Shown piece by piece: positions 28,517 to 38,249 of a stretch of 64,000 nt of DNA. Below the pieces are notes generated by a model, which did no database searches, was not told the origin of the DNA, and saw only the letters and a program-made list of their open reading frames with translations. The DNA comes from Dokdonella sp. (lineage in GTDB: Bacteria; Pseudomonadota; Gammaproteobacteria; Xanthomonadales; Rhodanobacteraceae): contig JANQAE010000001.1 of the NCBI GenBank assembly GCA_024707225.1, positions 558,001 through 622,000 of the forward strand, in the 5' to 3' direction. Position numbers and translations under genes: made by a program. The first letter of the stretch is position 1. Each line of letters begins with the position of its first letter.

Positions 28517-29499
28517 CAATAATGGATCCGCAGATCCATGCCGGCATACAGGCTTGCGACCTGGTCGGCGTAGCCGTTGAACGGCAGCGTCGCGATGCGG
28601 TTGCCGAGCAGGTTCAGGCCGTCGCCGGCGATGCGGCGCTCGCTGGCCTGGCTCCAGCGCGGATGGCTGACCGCCGGGTTGACGTTGGCGAAGAAACCGT
28701 ACTCGTCGCCGGCCGAGAGGTTCCACGAAGTGGCCGGCTGGCTCTCGGTGAAGTCGATGCGCACGATCGACTTGATGCCCTTGAAGCCGTACTTCCACGG
28801 CACGACCAGGCGCAGCGGCGCGCCGTTCTGGGCCGGCAGCGTGCGCCCGTACAGACCGACCGCGAGCAGCGCCAGCGGGTGCATCGCCTCGTCGATGCGC
28901 AGGCCCTCCCGGTACGGCCAGCGCAGCACCGGATAGGACAGGCCCGGCATCTCGGCTGGCCGTTCAACGGTCGTGAACGCGACGTACTTGGCCTGCGAGG
29001 TCGGACGGAAGCGCTTGAGCACGTCGGCCAGCGGAATGCCGACCCACGGAATGACCATCGACCAGGCCTCGACGCAGCGCATGCGGTAGACGCGCTCCTC
29101 GAGCGTATGCGGCTTGACCAGATCCTCCAGCGCGAAGCGGCCGGTCAGTTCGGCATGACCGGCCACTTCCACGCTCCACGGCGCCGGCTTGAACCGGCCC
29201 GATCGTCGCCACGGATCGTCCTTGCCGGTCCCGAACTCGTAGTAATTGTTGTAGTGCGTCGCGTCGCGCAGGCTGGTCCGGGTCTCGTCGGTCGAGTAGG
29301 CGCTGCGGCCGGTGACCGTCAGCGGCTCGCCGGGCAGTTCGGCCGCTTGGGCACCGGCACCGTCCTCGGCGCGGCCGCAGCCGGCCGCGAGGGCCGGGCC
29401 GGCCAATGCGAGTGCCTTGAGGATCTGGCGGCGGCGCAGCCAGGTCGATTCGGGCGTGATCTGCGAGCCTGGCGGGGCAGGTACGGCGTAGCGGCGCAT
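28516..29499 (-). CDS. msrP: protein-methionine-sulfoxide reductase catalytic subunit MsrP
   Basis: Periplasmic molybdopterin enzyme that repairs oxidised methionines in envelope proteins. 327 residues from ATG 29499. A Tat signal ([10 protein letters not shown], then a hydrophobic stretch to AAGCG) is expected for a Mo-cofactor protein folded in the cytoplasm. The Mo-ligand Cys is in [16 protein letters not shown]. The late motif [15 protein letters not shown] is typical of the family. The frame extends 44 codons further upstream, but those residues are not signal-like. Confidence 0.94.
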   Translation of the reverse strand: MRRYAVPAPPGSQITPESTWLRRRQILKALALAGPALAAGCGRAEDGAGAQAAELPGEPLTVTGRSAYSTDETRTSLRDATHYNNYYEFGTGKDDPWRRSGRFKPAPWSVEVAGHAELTGRFALEDLVKPHTLEERVYRMRCVEAWSMVIPWVGIPLADVLKRFRPTSQAKYVAFTTVERPAEMPGLSYPVLRWPYREGLRIDEAMHPLALLAVGLYGRTLPAQNGAPLRLVVPWKYGFKGIKSIVRIDFTESQPATSWNLSAGDEYGFFANVNPAVSHPRWSQASERRIAGDGLNLLGNRIATLPFNGYADQVASLYAGMDLRIHY

Positions 29500-29606
29500 C
29501 GGTCGATCCCGGCAGGCGAGGGCGGCGTCGCGACGATACTCCGTCCGGTGTTCAGCGGCGATGAACGCCGTCGACGTGCGCGCCGCCGGACGCGCCGCGA
29601 CCGGGC

Positions 29607-29634
29607 TTGCCGCCATGCCGCACTGCGGCATACT
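29607..29634 (+). promoter_or_regulatory. candidate sigma-70 promoter for serC operon
   Basis: TTGCCG at 29607-29612 and CATACT at 29629-29634 with a 16-base spacer. Transcription would start about 45 bases before the serC GTG. Both hexamers match the consensus at four of six positions. Confidence 0.38.
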
Positions 29635-29687
29635 GTGAATCGTTCCACCACCGCCTGCGCCGCGCGCGGCCCATCTGCGAGGTTCGT

Positions 29688-30770
29688 GTGAGTCGATGCT
29701 TCAACTTCAGTGCCGGACCGGCCGCCCTGCCCGAAGCGGTGCTGCGGCAGGCACAGGCCGAGCTGCTCGAATGGAACGGCACCGGCGCATCGGTCATGGA
29801 GGTCAGCCATCGCGGCAAGGCCTTCATGGACCTGGCCGCCGAGTCCGAGCGCGACCTGCGCGACCTGCTCGCGATTCCCGATCACTACCGCGTGCTGTTC
29901 CTGCAGGGCGGTGCGACCCAGCATTTCGCGCAGATCCCGATGAACATCGCGCGGCGCGACCAGGTCGCCGACTACGTGCTGACCGGCGCCTGGAGCGAGA
30001 AGGCCGCGCGCGAGGCCTCGCCGTACACGACGGTCCGGGTTGCGGCCAGCGCGCAGGCCGGCGGCTACGTCGGCCTGCCGCCGGCCGGGCAGTGGCGGCT
30101 CGACGCGTCGGCCGCCTACGTCCATGTCGTCAGCAACGAGACGATCCACGGCGTGCAGTTCTCCGAACCGCCCGATACCGGCGAGGTGCCGCTGGTCGCC
30201 GACATGTCATCGGACATCCTGTCGCGTCCGATCGACGTCGCGCGCTACGGTCTGATCTATGCCGGCGCGCAGAAGAACATCGGCGCCTCGGGCCTGGTCG
30301 TGATGATCGTGCGCGAGGACCTGCTCGCACGCTGTCCGGCCGACATCGCGCGGATCTTCAGCTACGCCGAGCACGCCGCGCAGGGCTCACTGCTCAATAC
30401 GCCCAATACGTTCGGCTGGTATCTGGCCAGTCTGGTCTTCAAGTGGCTCAAGGCGCAGGGCGGCGTGACCGCGATGGCCGCGCGCAATGCCGAGAAGGCC
30501 GCCGTGCTGTACGCGGCGATCGACGGCTCGGGCTTCTACCGCAATCCGGTCGATCCGGCCGCGCGCTCGGCGATGAACGTGCCGTTCACGCTGCCGCGCG
30601 CCGAGCTCGACGAGGTGTTCCTGCGCGAGTCGCGCGAGGCCGGCCTGCTCGCGCTGAAAGGGCACAAGCTGGTCGGCGGCATGCGCGCCTCGCTGTACAA
30701 CGCGGTGCCGCTGGAAGCCGTGCAGGCCTTGGTGGCCTTCATGCAGGATTTCGCGCGCCGGCACGGCTGA
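29688..30770 (+). CDS. serC: phosphoserine aminotransferase
   Basis: PLP enzyme that makes 3-phosphoserine from 3-phosphohydroxypyruvate (serine synthesis) and also works in pyridoxal phosphate synthesis. 360 residues, the standard size. N-terminus [16 protein letters not shown] and the PLP-binding Lys in [13 protein letters not shown] are diagnostic. The start is GTG with GAGG five bases upstream; an overlapping ATG is out of frame. First gene of a serC-pheA-hisC-aroA-cmk-rpsA-ihfB run. Confidence 0.96.
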   Translation: MSRCFNFSAGPAALPEAVLRQAQAELLEWNGTGASVMEVSHRGKAFMDLAAESERDLRDLLAIPDHYRVLFLQGGATQHFAQIPMNIARRDQVADYVLTGAWSEKAAREASPYTTVRVAASAQAGGYVGLPPAGQWRLDASAAYVHVVSNETIHGVQFSEPPDTGEVPLVADMSSDILSRPIDVARYGLIYAGAQKNIGASGLVVMIVREDLLARCPADIARIFSYAEHAAQGSLLNTPNTFGWYLASLVFKWLKAQGGVTAMAARNAEKAAVLYAAIDGSGFYRNPVDPAARSAMNVPFTLPRAELDEVFLRESREAGLLALKGHKLVGGMRASLYNAVPLEAVQALVAFMQDFARRHG

Positions 30771-30807
30771 GTCCGCGCACGCCCCCTCCCACTGCCGACC
30801 CGACACG

Positions 30808-31914
30808 ATGAGCGCAGACACCCCGCCCGACGCAGCCCCCGACCTGGCCGAGGTGCGCGCACGCATCGACGGCATCGACCGCACGATCCAGGAGCTGATC
30901 GCCGAACGCGCCCGCTTCGCGCGGCAGGTCGGCCTGGCCAAGGGGCCGCTCGCGGCGGCGGTGGACTACTACCGGCCCGAGCGCGAGGCGCAGGTGCTGC
31001 GCATGGTCGTGGACCGCAACCAGGGGCCGCTCGGCGACGAGGTCCTGGTCCATCTGTTCCGCGAGATCATGTCGGCCTGTCTGGCCCAGCAGGAGCCGCT
31101 CAAGATCGGCTTCCTCGGGCCGGAAGGCACGTTCAGCCAGCAGGCCGTGCTCAAGCACTTCGGACGCTCGGCGCACGGCATGCCGATGGCGAGCATCGAG
31201 GAGGTGTTCCAGGAGGTCGAGAACGGCAACGCCGACTTCGGCGTGGTGCCGGTCGAGAACTCGGGGCAGGGCACGATCCAGGTCACGCTGGACCTGTTCC
31301 TGACCTCGGGCCTCAAGATCTGCGGCGAGGTCGAGCTGCGCGTGCACCAGTTCCTGCTCTCGCGCAGCGGCCGCATCGAGGACATCGAGCGGATCTACTC
31401 GCATCCGCAGTCGTTCGCGCAGACCCAGGGCTGGCTGCGCGGCAACCTGCCTCAGGTCGAGAAGATTCCGGTGTCGAGCAATGCCGAGGGTGCACGCCGC
31501 GCACGCAATGCCGACGACGCCGCGGCGATCGCCGGCGAGGCGGCCGGCCACGTCTACGGCCTGCGCAAGGTCATCACCGGGCCGATCGAGGACGACAAGG
31601 ACAATACGACGCGCTTCCTCGTGATCGGCCGCCAGCTGTTTCCGCCGTCCGGGCACGACCGCACCTCGGTGCTGGTCTTCATCAAGGACCAGCCCGGCGC
31701 GCTGTTCAACGTGCTGAGCCCGTTCGCCAGGCACGGCATCAGCATGAACCGCATCGAGTCGCGGCCTTCGCACCAGGCCAAGTGGGAATACGCGTTCTTC
31801 ATCGATCTGGCCGGCCACGTCGACGATGCGCCGATGCAGCACGCGCTGGCCGAACTCGAGGCGCATGCCGCGCAGATCAAGGTGCTGGGCTCCTATCCGG
31901 TCGCGGTGCCGTGA
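30808..31914 (+). CDS. pheA: bifunctional chorismate mutase / prephenate dehydratase (P-protein)
   Basis: Two steps of phenylalanine synthesis in one protein of 368 residues. Chorismate mutase is at about 12-95 (ARIDGIDRTIQELIAERARF). Prephenate dehydratase is at about 98-275, with KIGFLGPEGTFSQQA and the catalytic TRF in DNTTRFLVIG. A C-terminal ACT domain (about 285-365, with GALFNVLSPFARHGISMNRI) carries the ESRP motif for phenylalanine feedback control. Its stop overlaps the hisC GTG (GTGA). Confidence 0.96.
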   Translation: MSADTPPDAAPDLAEVRARIDGIDRTIQELIAERARFARQVGLAKGPLAAAVDYYRPEREAQVLRMVVDRNQGPLGDEVLVHLFREIMSACLAQQEPLKIGFLGPEGTFSQQAVLKHFGRSAHGMPMASIEEVFQEVENGNADFGVVPVENSGQGTIQVTLDLFLTSGLKICGEVELRVHQFLLSRSGRIEDIERIYSHPQSFAQTQGWLRGNLPQVEKIPVSSNAEGARRARNADDAAAIAGEAAGHVYGLRKVITGPIEDDKDNTTRFLVIGRQLFPPSGHDRTSVLVFIKDQPGALFNVLSPFARHGISMNRIESRPSHQAKWEYAFFIDLAGHVDDAPMQHALAELEAHAAQIKVLGSYPVAVP

Positions 31915-33020
31915 GCTTCGACGCTGCGCGGCTGGCCAATGCGGCCACCGCGGCGCTGCGCGCCTACGATCCCGGCCACGACCTGCCGGCACTGCGCCGG
32001 CTGCACGGCGCCGCGCTCGCCGAGCTCGGCTCGAACGAGAACCCGCTCGGTCCCAGTCCGCTCGCGCTCGCCGCGGCGCGCGACAGCCTGGCCGAGGCGT
32101 TCCGCTATCCGGACCCGAAGGGCGCGGCGCTCAAGCGCGCGATCGCCGGCCATCTCGGCGTCGCCGCGTCGCGGATCGCGCTCGGCAACGGCTCGCACGA
32201 ACTGCTGATGCTGATCGGCCAGTGCTTCGCCGAGGCGGGCGGCTCGATCGTCCATTCGCAGTACGGTTTCGCGGTGTTCCCGATCGCGGCCGCCGTGGCC
32301 GGCGCGCGCGCAATCGGGGTGCCGGCGCTGCCGGCCGACCATCCGCACATGCCGTACGGCCACGACCTGCCGGCGATCGCCGCCGCGGTCGAGGCCGGCA
32401 CGCGCATCGTGTTCCTGGCCAATCCGAACAATCCGACCGGCGGCTGGTTCGACGACGACACGCTCGACGCGCTGCTCGAGCGCGTGCCGGCGTCGACCCT
32501 GGTCGTCGTCGACGAGGCGTACCAGGAGTTCGTCGATGGCGCCGGGCCGCGCAGCGCGCTGCGCCTGATCGATCGCCATCCCAACCTGATCGTCACGCGC
32601 ACGTTCTCCAAGGCCTATGCACTGGCCGGCCTGCGCGTGGGCTATCTGATCGCCGATCCGGGCGTGGTCGAGGTGATCGAGCGCCTGCGCGAGTCGTTCA
32701 ACGTCAACGGGCCGGCGCTCGCAGCGGCCGAGGCCGCGCTCGGCGATGCCGGGCATCTGCGCCGCGTGCGCGACTGGACGCTGGCCGAGCGCGCCTGGCT
32801 GGCCGGCGAGCTGAGCGTTCGCGGCTATCGCGTGCTGCCCTCGCAGACCAATTTCCTGCTGATCGATCTCGGCGAGGACGCCGCCGCGCTCGAGGCGGCG
32901 CTGTTCGCACGCGCGGTGATCGTGCGGCCGATGGGCGGCTACGGCTTGCCGCATACGCTGCGCATCAGCGTCGGCAGCCGCGAGGAAAACCTGCGCCTGC
33001 TCGCGGCGCTGCCGTCGTGA
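31911..33020 (+). CDS. hisC: histidinol-phosphate / aromatic aminotransferase
   Basis: Class I/II PLP aminotransferase of 369 residues. It starts with GTG overlapping the pheA stop. Family motifs: LGSNENPLGPSP, the NPNNPTGGWFDDD loop, VVVDEAYQEF and the PLP Lys in TRTFSKAYALAGLRVGYL. In pseudomonads and relatives the hisC copy between pheA and aroA serves as phenylalanine/tyrosine aminotransferase. Here its position suggests the same, although activity on histidinol phosphate is equally possible. Unlike the pseudomonad cluster, no tyrA gene follows. Confidence 0.92.
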   Translation: MSFDAARLANAATAALRAYDPGHDLPALRRLHGAALAELGSNENPLGPSPLALAAARDSLAEAFRYPDPKGAALKRAIAGHLGVAASRIALGNGSHELLMLIGQCFAEAGGSIVHSQYGFAVFPIAAAVAGARAIGVPALPADHPHMPYGHDLPAIAAAVEAGTRIVFLANPNNPTGGWFDDDTLDALLERVPASTLVVVDEAYQEFVDGAGPRSALRLIDRHPNLIVTRTFSKAYALAGLRVGYLIADPGVVEVIERLRESFNVNGPALAAAEAALGDAGHLRRVRDWTLAERAWLAGELSVRGYRVLPSQTNFLLIDLGEDAAALEAALFARAVIVRPMGGYGLPHTLRISVGSREENLRLLAALPS

Positions 33021-33153
33021 TGGTCGCGGCGGGGCGCCGGGCCGCACGCATCGCCGCATCGCCGATGCCGGCCACGGGTGGCTCGCCTGCTGCCTGCCGG
33101 CCCCGGCGCTGCGCCAGCGGTCATGCCGCTGAGGTCCTGATCCGAATCCGGGG

Positions 33154-34485
33154 ATGTATACGCCGATGAGCCAGCTGGAGTGGACGAGCGTCGAAACCGG
33201 GCCGCTGACCGGCACGATCGTCGTGCCGGGCGACAAGTCGGTCTCGCATCGCGCGATCATGCTGGCCGCGCTGGCCGACGGCGTGTCGCGGATCGACGGC
33301 TTCCTCGAGGGCGAGGACACGCGGGCGACCGCGGCGGCGTTCGCCGGCATGGGCGTGCGAATCCAGACGCCATCGCCGTCGACGCGGATCGTGCACGGTG
33401 TCGGCCTGCACGGCCTGCAGGCGCCGGCCGCGTCGATCGACTGCGGCAATGCCGGCACCGGCATGCGCCTGCTCGCCGGCCTGCTCGCCGGCCAGCACTT
33501 CGACTCGGTCCTGGTCGGCGACGCATCGCTGTCGCGGCGGCCGATGGGACGCGTGATCGATCCGCTCGCGCGCATGGGCGCGCGGATCGATGCCGAGCCC
33601 GGCGGTCTGCCGCCACTGCGGATCCGCGGCGGCGCGCTGCGCGGCATGCGCCATGCGCTGCCGGTCGCCAGCGCGCAGGTCAAGTCGGCGCTGCTGCTGG
33701 CCGGCCTTTACGCCGACGGCGAGACCGAGGTCCGCGAAATCCATCCCACGCGCGACTACAGCGAGCGCATGCTGGCGGCGTTCGGCTGGCCGATCGCATT
33801 CGGCGAGGGCTGGGCGCGCCTGTCCGGCGGCCACCGGCTGCGCGCGACCGACGTGCGCGTACCGGCCGACTTCTCGTCGGCCGCGTTCTTCCTGGTCGCG
33901 GCCAGCCTGGTGCCGGGTTCGGATCTGGTACTGAGCGCGGTCGGCCTCAACCCGCGCCGCACCGGCCTGCTGACCGCGCTGCGCCTGATGGGTGCCGACA
34001 TCGTCGAGCAGGACCGCCGCGAGCAGGGCGGCGAGCTCGTGGCCGATCTGCGCGTGCGCCACGCGCCGCTGCACGGCGTCGATCTGCCGCCGGCGCTGGT
34101 GCCGGACATGATCGATGAATTTCCGGCGCTGTTCGTCGCCGCCGCCGCCGCGCAGGGCACCACGCGCATCAGCGGCGCGGCGGAACTGCGCGTCAAGGAG
34201 TCCGATCGCCTCGCGGCGATGGCGCGCGGCCTGGAGGCGCTCGGCATCGCGGTGACCGAGCGCCCGGACGGCGCCGACATCGAGGGCGGCGCGATCGGTG
34301 CCGGTCGCGTCGACAGTCGCGGCGATCACCGCATCGCGATGAGCTTCGCCGTGGCCGGCCTGGTCGCCGGCGGGCCGGTGCGCATCGCCGACTGCGCGAA
34401 CGTGGCGACCTCGTTCCCGGGCTTTCTCGAGCTGGCCAACGGCTGCGGCTTCGCGCTGAGCGCGCAGGCGGCCGATCAGCGGTAG
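33154..34485 (+). CDS. aroA: 3-phosphoshikimate 1-carboxyvinyltransferase (EPSP synthase)
   Basis: Adds enolpyruvate to shikimate-3-phosphate in the common aromatic pathway. 443 residues. Substrate-binding motifs VVPGDKSVSHRAIML, GNAGTGMRLLAGLLAG and RVKESDRLAAMARG are intact. The first loop has NAGTG, as in both sensitive and tolerant classes, so glyphosate class is not judged here. Two in-frame starts exist: 33154, directly behind GGGG, and 33166 (MSQLEW); the spacing slightly favours the second. The C-terminus overlaps the convergent stress gene by 10 bases. Confidence 0.96.
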   Translation: MYTPMSQLEWTSVETGPLTGTIVVPGDKSVSHRAIMLAALADGVSRIDGFLEGEDTRATAAAFAGMGVRIQTPSPSTRIVHGVGLHGLQAPAASIDCGNAGTGMRLLAGLLAGQHFDSVLVGDASLSRRPMGRVIDPLARMGARIDAEPGGLPPLRIRGGALRGMRHALPVASAQVKSALLLAGLYADGETEVREIHPTRDYSERMLAAFGWPIAFGEGWARLSGGHRLRATDVRVPADFSSAAFFLVAASLVPGSDLVLSAVGLNPRRTGLLTALRLMGADIVEQDRREQGGELVADLRVRHAPLHGVDLPPALVPDMIDEFPALFVAAAAAQGTTRISGAAELRVKESDRLAAMARGLEALGIAVTERPDGADIEGGAIGAGRVDSRGDHRIAMSFAVAGLVAGGPVRIADCANVATSFPGFLELANGCGFALSAQAADQR

Positions 34486-34907
34486 ACCAGCACCGGAATC
34501 TTCGAGTGCGTCAGCACCTTCTGCGTCTCGCTGCCGAGCAGGGCGGCGGACAGGCCGCGGCGGCCGTGCGAGGCCATGAAGATCAGATCGCAGCCCTGGC
34601 TGGTCGCGGTGTCGATGATGCCGCTCCAGACCGTGTCGCATTCGGCCGCGACGGTGCGGCACGACACGCCGGCCGCCGCGGCCGCGTCGGCGATGTGGCG
34701 CAGATGGCGCTCGGCACCGGCCAGGGCCTGGCGCCGGAACTGCTCCGGATCGACCAGCGTGTATTCGGCGAACGACAGCGGATAGTCTTCGGCGCCGCAG
34801 TAGCCGACGATGCCCGCGCCGAGGGTCGAGGCCAGTTCGATCGCGCCGGCGATCGCCTTGTGCGACAGCGCGCTGCCGTCGGTCGGGACGAGGATCTTCT
34901 TGAACAT
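34476..34907 (-). CDS. universal stress protein, UspA family
   Basis: 143-residue single-domain UspA protein. N-terminus KKILVPTDGSALSHKAI and the ATP-binding G-x2-G-x9-G pattern near SHGRRGLSAALLGS indicate a nucleotide-binding Usp. It is the only minus-strand gene inside a long plus-strand biosynthetic run. A perfect Anr/FNR box lies upstream, arguing for induction under low oxygen, as for several pseudomonad Usp genes. Confidence 0.92.
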   Translation of the reverse strand: MFKKILVPTDGSALSHKAIAGAIELASTLGAGIVGYCGAEDYPLSFAEYTLVDPEQFRRQALAGAERHLRHIADAAAAAGVSCRTVAAECDTVWSGIIDTATSQGCDLIFMASHGRRGLSAALLGSETQKVLTHSKIPVLVYR

Positions 34908-34936
34908 GACGGGGTGCTTCCAGGGGGCGGGCCGTC

Positions 34937-34978
34937 ATGATCGCCGCGGCCGGGCGCGGCCCAGTTGATCCGGATCAA
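34937..34978 (-). promoter_or_regulatory. Anr/FNR-type operator and promoter of the stress gene
   Basis: TTGAT-CCGG-ATCAA at 34965-34978 matches the FNR/Anr consensus at all ten positions. Placing its centre at -41.5 puts the start of transcription near 34930 and the -10 hexamer at 34937-34942. On the minus strand that hexamer reads GATCAT, four of six to consensus. This is exactly the class II arrangement. The predicted leader is about 23 bases. Confidence 0.65.
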
Positions 34979-35226
34979 GCACAGCGGCGGCGCGTGTTCG
35001 CGTGCGGACCGGACCGCCTTACACCGGCGAAACCGTCCGGCGATCGCCACGGCGCCGCGCCGGTGTTCCCGGCCGGCCCCGGGCGTCGGCGTCGTCGCCG
35101 CATCCGGCTGCCCGCGGCTGGGCCGGCGTTCGGCGCCACCCGGCCGCTGCCTGCCGCGTCGAGTGATCCGGGCCTGCCCGATGCCCCGAGCACCCTCGCG
35201 CCGCGCGGCCCGGCGCGGCGACCTGA

Positions 35227-35232
35227 TAAAAT
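35227..35232 (+). promoter_or_regulatory. candidate -10 element for cmk
   Basis: TAAAAT (5 of 6) inside a GC-rich stretch, 26 bases before the cmk start. The position 17 bases upstream is GC only, so no -35 hexamer is visible. Confidence 0.3.
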
Positions 35233-35257
35233 GGCCGATTGCGCCCGAGGAGCTTCC

Positions 35258-35947
35258 ATGACGCCGGCATCGCCTTCCGCCCCGGTCCTGACGATCGACG
35301 GCCCCTCCGGATCGGGCAAGGGGACGGTCAGCCGTCTGGTCGCCGAGGCGCTGGGCTGGCATCTGCTCGACTCCGGAGCGCTATACCGGGCGGTCGGCTA
35401 CGCCGCCGGCTCGGCCGATCTGGACCTGTCCGATGTCGACGCGGTCACGCGCTGCGCGCAGGCCACCAAGATCCGCTTCCGCGATCCCGGCGACGGCGGC
35501 GAGACGCGCGTGATCGTCAACGGCCACGACGCGACCGACGAGCTGCGCACCGAAACGGCCGGCGCCGCGGCCTCGGCGATCGCGGCGATCCCCGGCGTGC
35601 GGGCGGCCCTGTTCGAGCGCCAGCGCGGCTTTCGCCGTGCGCCGGGCCTGGTCGCCGACGGCCGCGACATGGGCACGGTGATCTTCCCGGACGCCCCGTA
35701 CAAGGTGTTTCTGACGGCCAGCGCCGCCGAGCGCGCACAGCGCCGGTATAAACAGTTGAAAGCAAAGGGGTTGAGCGTTACACTCGCCGCCCTTTTGCAT
35801 GAGATCGAGGCGCGCGACGCGCGCGACGCCGCCCGTGTGGTGGCGCCGCTCAAGCCTGCCGCCGATGCCGTCACCATCGATACGACCGGTATGCCGGTCC
35901 AGACGGTGGTGTCGCGCGTGCTGGCGCTGGTGCGTCCGGCCTCCTGA
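35258..35947 (+). CDS. cmk: cytidylate kinase
   Basis: Phosphorylates CMP and dCMP with ATP. 229 residues. Walker [16 protein letters not shown] is at about 13-27, followed by [12 protein letters not shown] and the CMP-site motif [18 protein letters not shown]. The start has GAGGAG five bases upstream. It is directly upstream of rpsA, a conserved proteobacterial pairing. Confidence 0.96.
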   Translation: MTPASPSAPVLTIDGPSGSGKGTVSRLVAEALGWHLLDSGALYRAVGYAAGSADLDLSDVDAVTRCAQATKIRFRDPGDGGETRVIVNGHDATDELRTETAGAAASAIAAIPGVRAALFERQRGFRRAPGLVADGRDMGTVIFPDAPYKVFLTASAAERAQRRYKQLKAKGLSVTLAALLHEIEARDARDAARVVAPLKPAADAVTIDTTGMPVQTVVSRVLALVRPAS

Positions 35948-36099
35948 TCGTACGGAAGGAAACGGTCCGGTGCACGTGCGCCGGTAACTCACACGGTGCC
36001 GGCGACACGGCACCCTCGACAGGTGGATCGAGCCTCGTCCCGCGGGTTGGACCTGCGCCGGCGGCGACTGCGATCTGTTGTCTTCAACTGGATACCAAC

Positions 36100-37776
36100 A
36101 TGACCGAAAGTTTTGCTGAGCTGTTCGAACAGAGCCAGTCCTCGCTGGCCAAGCTGCGCTCCGGCGCCATCGTGTCCGGCATCGTCGTCGATATTCGCAA
36201 CGACGTCGTCGTCGTCAACGCGGGCCTGAAGTCCGAGGGCATCATTCCGATCGAGCAGTTCAAGAACGATCTGGGCGAGCTGGAGATCGAGGTCGGCGAC
36301 GAGGTCAAGGTCGCGCTCGACTCGATCGAGAACGGCTTCGGCGAGACGATGCTCTCGCGCGAGAAGGCCAAGCGTTCGCTGGTCTGGGACGAGCTCGAAG
36401 AGGCGCAGACCGCCAATGCCGCGATCACCGGCCGGATCTCCGGCAAGGTCAAGGGCGGCTTCACCGTCGACATCAAGGACGTCCGCGCGTTCCTGCCGGG
36501 CTCGCTGGTCGACGTGCGGCCGGTGCGCGATCCGTCCTACCTCGAAGGCAAGGAACTCGAGTTCAAGATCATCAAGCTCGACCGCAAGCGCAACAACGTG
36601 GTGGTCTCGCGTCGTGCGGTGGTCGAGAGCGAGTTCAGCGTCGAGCGCGAACAGCTGCTGGACCGCCTGCAGGAAGGCGCGGTCGTCAAGGGCGTCGTCA
36701 AGAACCTCACCGACTACGGTGCGTTCGTCGACCTCGGCGGCATCGACGGCCTGCTGCACATCACCGACATGGCGTGGAAGCGCGTGCGTCATCCGTCCGA
36801 AGTGGTCAACGTCGGCGACGAGCTCGACGTGCGCGTGCTCAAGTTCGACCGCGAGCGCAACCGCGTCAGCCTCGGCCTCAAGCAGCTCGGCGAGGATCCG
36901 TGGGTCGCGATCTCGCGTCGCTACCCGACCGGTACCCGCCTGTTCGGCAAGGTCAGCAACGTCACCGACTACGGCTGCTTCGTGGAGCTCGAGCCGGGCG
37001 TCGAAGGCCTCGTGCACGTTTCGGAAATGGACTGGACCAACAAGAACGTCAACCCGGGCAAGATGGTCCAGGTCGGCGACGAGGTCGAGGTCATGGTCCT
37101 GGACGTCGACGAGGAGCGTCGCCGCATCTCGCTCGGCATGAAGCAGACCCGCGCCAACCCGTGGGAAGCCTTCGCCGCGATCCACAAGAAGAACGACAAG
37201 GTCATCGGCACGATCAAGTCGATCACCGACTTCGGCATCTTCGTGGGTCTGGACGGCGGCATCGACGGTCTGGTCCATCTGTCGGACATCTCCTGGCAGA
37301 CCACCGGCGAAGACCTGGTCCGCAACTTCAAGAAGGGCGAGGAGATCGAGGCGGTCGTGCTGGCGGTCGATCCGGAGCGCGAGCGCATCTCGCTCGGCGT
37401 CAAGCAGCTCGAGCAGGATCCGTTCGGCCAGTTCATGGCGGCCCATCCGCGCGGCAGCATCGTCAGCGGCACGGTCCGTGAAGTGGACGCGCGCGGTGCG
37501 ACGATCGACCTCGGCGACGGCGTCGAAGGCTACCTGCGCGCCAACGACATCGCCAAGGAGCGGGTCGAGGACGCGACGCAGTACCTCAAGGTCGGCGACA
37601 CGGTCGAAGCCAAGTACACCGGCATGGACCGCAAGGGCCGCAGCCTGCAGCTGTCGATCCGCGCCAAGGACGAGGAAGAGCTGCAGCAGACGCTCGAGGA
37701 GTACCAGAGCGCGTCGGGCGGTACCACCAAGCTCGGTGCGCTGCTCAAGGAACAGCTCGGCCGCTCGGCCGACTGA
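36100..37776 (+). CDS. rpsA: 30S ribosomal protein S1
   Basis: RNA-binding ribosomal protein required for translation of most mRNAs. 558 residues with six S1 (OB-fold) repeats. Repeats 3-6 show the clear pattern GxVxxxTDYGxFVxLxxGxxGLxH (for example [19 protein letters not shown] and [20 protein letters not shown]). N-terminus [12 protein letters not shown] is typical. There is no strong ribosome binding site before the ATG, as often for rpsA. Codon use is visibly more optimised than in its neighbours. Confidence 0.98.
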   Translation: MTESFAELFEQSQSSLAKLRSGAIVSGIVVDIRNDVVVVNAGLKSEGIIPIEQFKNDLGELEIEVGDEVKVALDSIENGFGETMLSREKAKRSLVWDELEEAQTANAAITGRISGKVKGGFTVDIKDVRAFLPGSLVDVRPVRDPSYLEGKELEFKIIKLDRKRNNVVVSRRAVVESEFSVEREQLLDRLQEGAVVKGVVKNLTDYGAFVDLGGIDGLLHITDMAWKRVRHPSEVVNVGDELDVRVLKFDRERNRVSLGLKQLGEDPWVAISRRYPTGTRLFGKVSNVTDYGCFVELEPGVEGLVHVSEMDWTNKNVNPGKMVQVGDEVEVMVLDVDEERRRISLGMKQTRANPWEAFAAIHKKNDKVIGTIKSITDFGIFVGLDGGIDGLVHLSDISWQTTGEDLVRNFKKGEEIEAVVLAVDPERERISLGVKQLEQDPFGQFMAAHPRGSIVSGTVREVDARGATIDLGDGVEGYLRANDIAKERVEDATQYLKVGDTVEAKYTGMDRKGRSLQLSIRAKDEEELQQTLEEYQSASGGTTKLGALLKEQLGRSAD

Positions 37777-37832
37777 TCTCCCGCGCGTCACAGGGGCGCC
37801 TCCGTCCGCGGACGGTGAGCGATGAAACGACC

Positions 37833-37860
37833 CCGCTGTCCGCCTTCGGGCGGACAGCGG
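37833..37860 (+). terminator. 12-bp hairpin with UUCG tetraloop between rpsA and ihfB
   Basis: Perfect stem CCGCTGTCCGCC / GGCGGACAGCGG closed by C(UUCG)G, one of the most stable RNA tetraloops. It starts 57 bases after the rpsA stop and ends 27 bases before ihfB. There is no T run after it, so it may be a partial terminator, an RNase barrier or a Rho-assisted site. Confidence 0.5.
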
Positions 37861-37887
37861 TGGTCCACAACGGAACATTCCGCGTCG

Positions 37888-38196
37888 ATGACCAAGTCGG
37901 AGTTGATTGAAGCGTTGGCCGCGCGTCAGGTGCACCTTGCGGCCAACGATGTGGAGCTGGCGGTCAAGAGCCTGCTCGAACAGATGAGCCAGGCGCTGGC
38001 CGACGGTGATCGTATCGAGATCCGCGGTTTCGGCAGCTTCTCGCTGCACTACCGTCCGCCGCGCATGGGGCGCAACCCCAAGACCGGCGATGCGGTGGCC
38101 TTGCCGGGCAAGCACGTGCCGCACTTCAAGCCGGGCAAGGAACTGCGTGAGCGCGTCAATGAGTCGGCCAAGCAGCTGCTCCAGTCCAACGACTGA
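37888..38196 (+). CDS. ihfB: integration host factor beta subunit
   Basis: 102-residue DNA-bending protein that pairs with IhfA. N-terminus [14 protein letters not shown]. The DNABII signature is [20 protein letters not shown] and the intercalating Pro lies in the beta arm (RNPKTGDAV). IHF assists RpoN-dependent promoters, and rpoN is in this window. The frame is open upstream for 22 more codons through the hairpin, which is not real protein. Confidence 0.96.
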   Translation: MTKSELIEALAARQVHLAANDVELAVKSLLEQMSQALADGDRIEIRGFGSFSLHYRPPRMGRNPKTGDAVALPGKHVPHFKPGKELRERVNESAKQLLQSND

Positions 38197-38249
38197 CCGG
38201 TCGTGCCGCCGTGCGGCCGGCCCTGCCGTTCGTTCGCGTTGAGATCGCG

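Larger units (their letters stand above)
34908..35257. other. 350-base intergenic region between stress gene and cmk
   Basis: Divergent spacer. It holds the Anr/FNR box and promoter of the stress gene near its left end and a TAAAAT element (35227-35232) 26 bases before the cmk ATG at its right end. I see no coding frame with protein-like composition and no hairpin with a T run in the middle part (about 34985-35215). Confidence 0.5.

Noticed and set aside
34985-35215. Small gene in the spacer before cmk
   Set aside because: Open frames here are Arg/Pro/Ala shadows without a ribosome binding site or conserved pattern.
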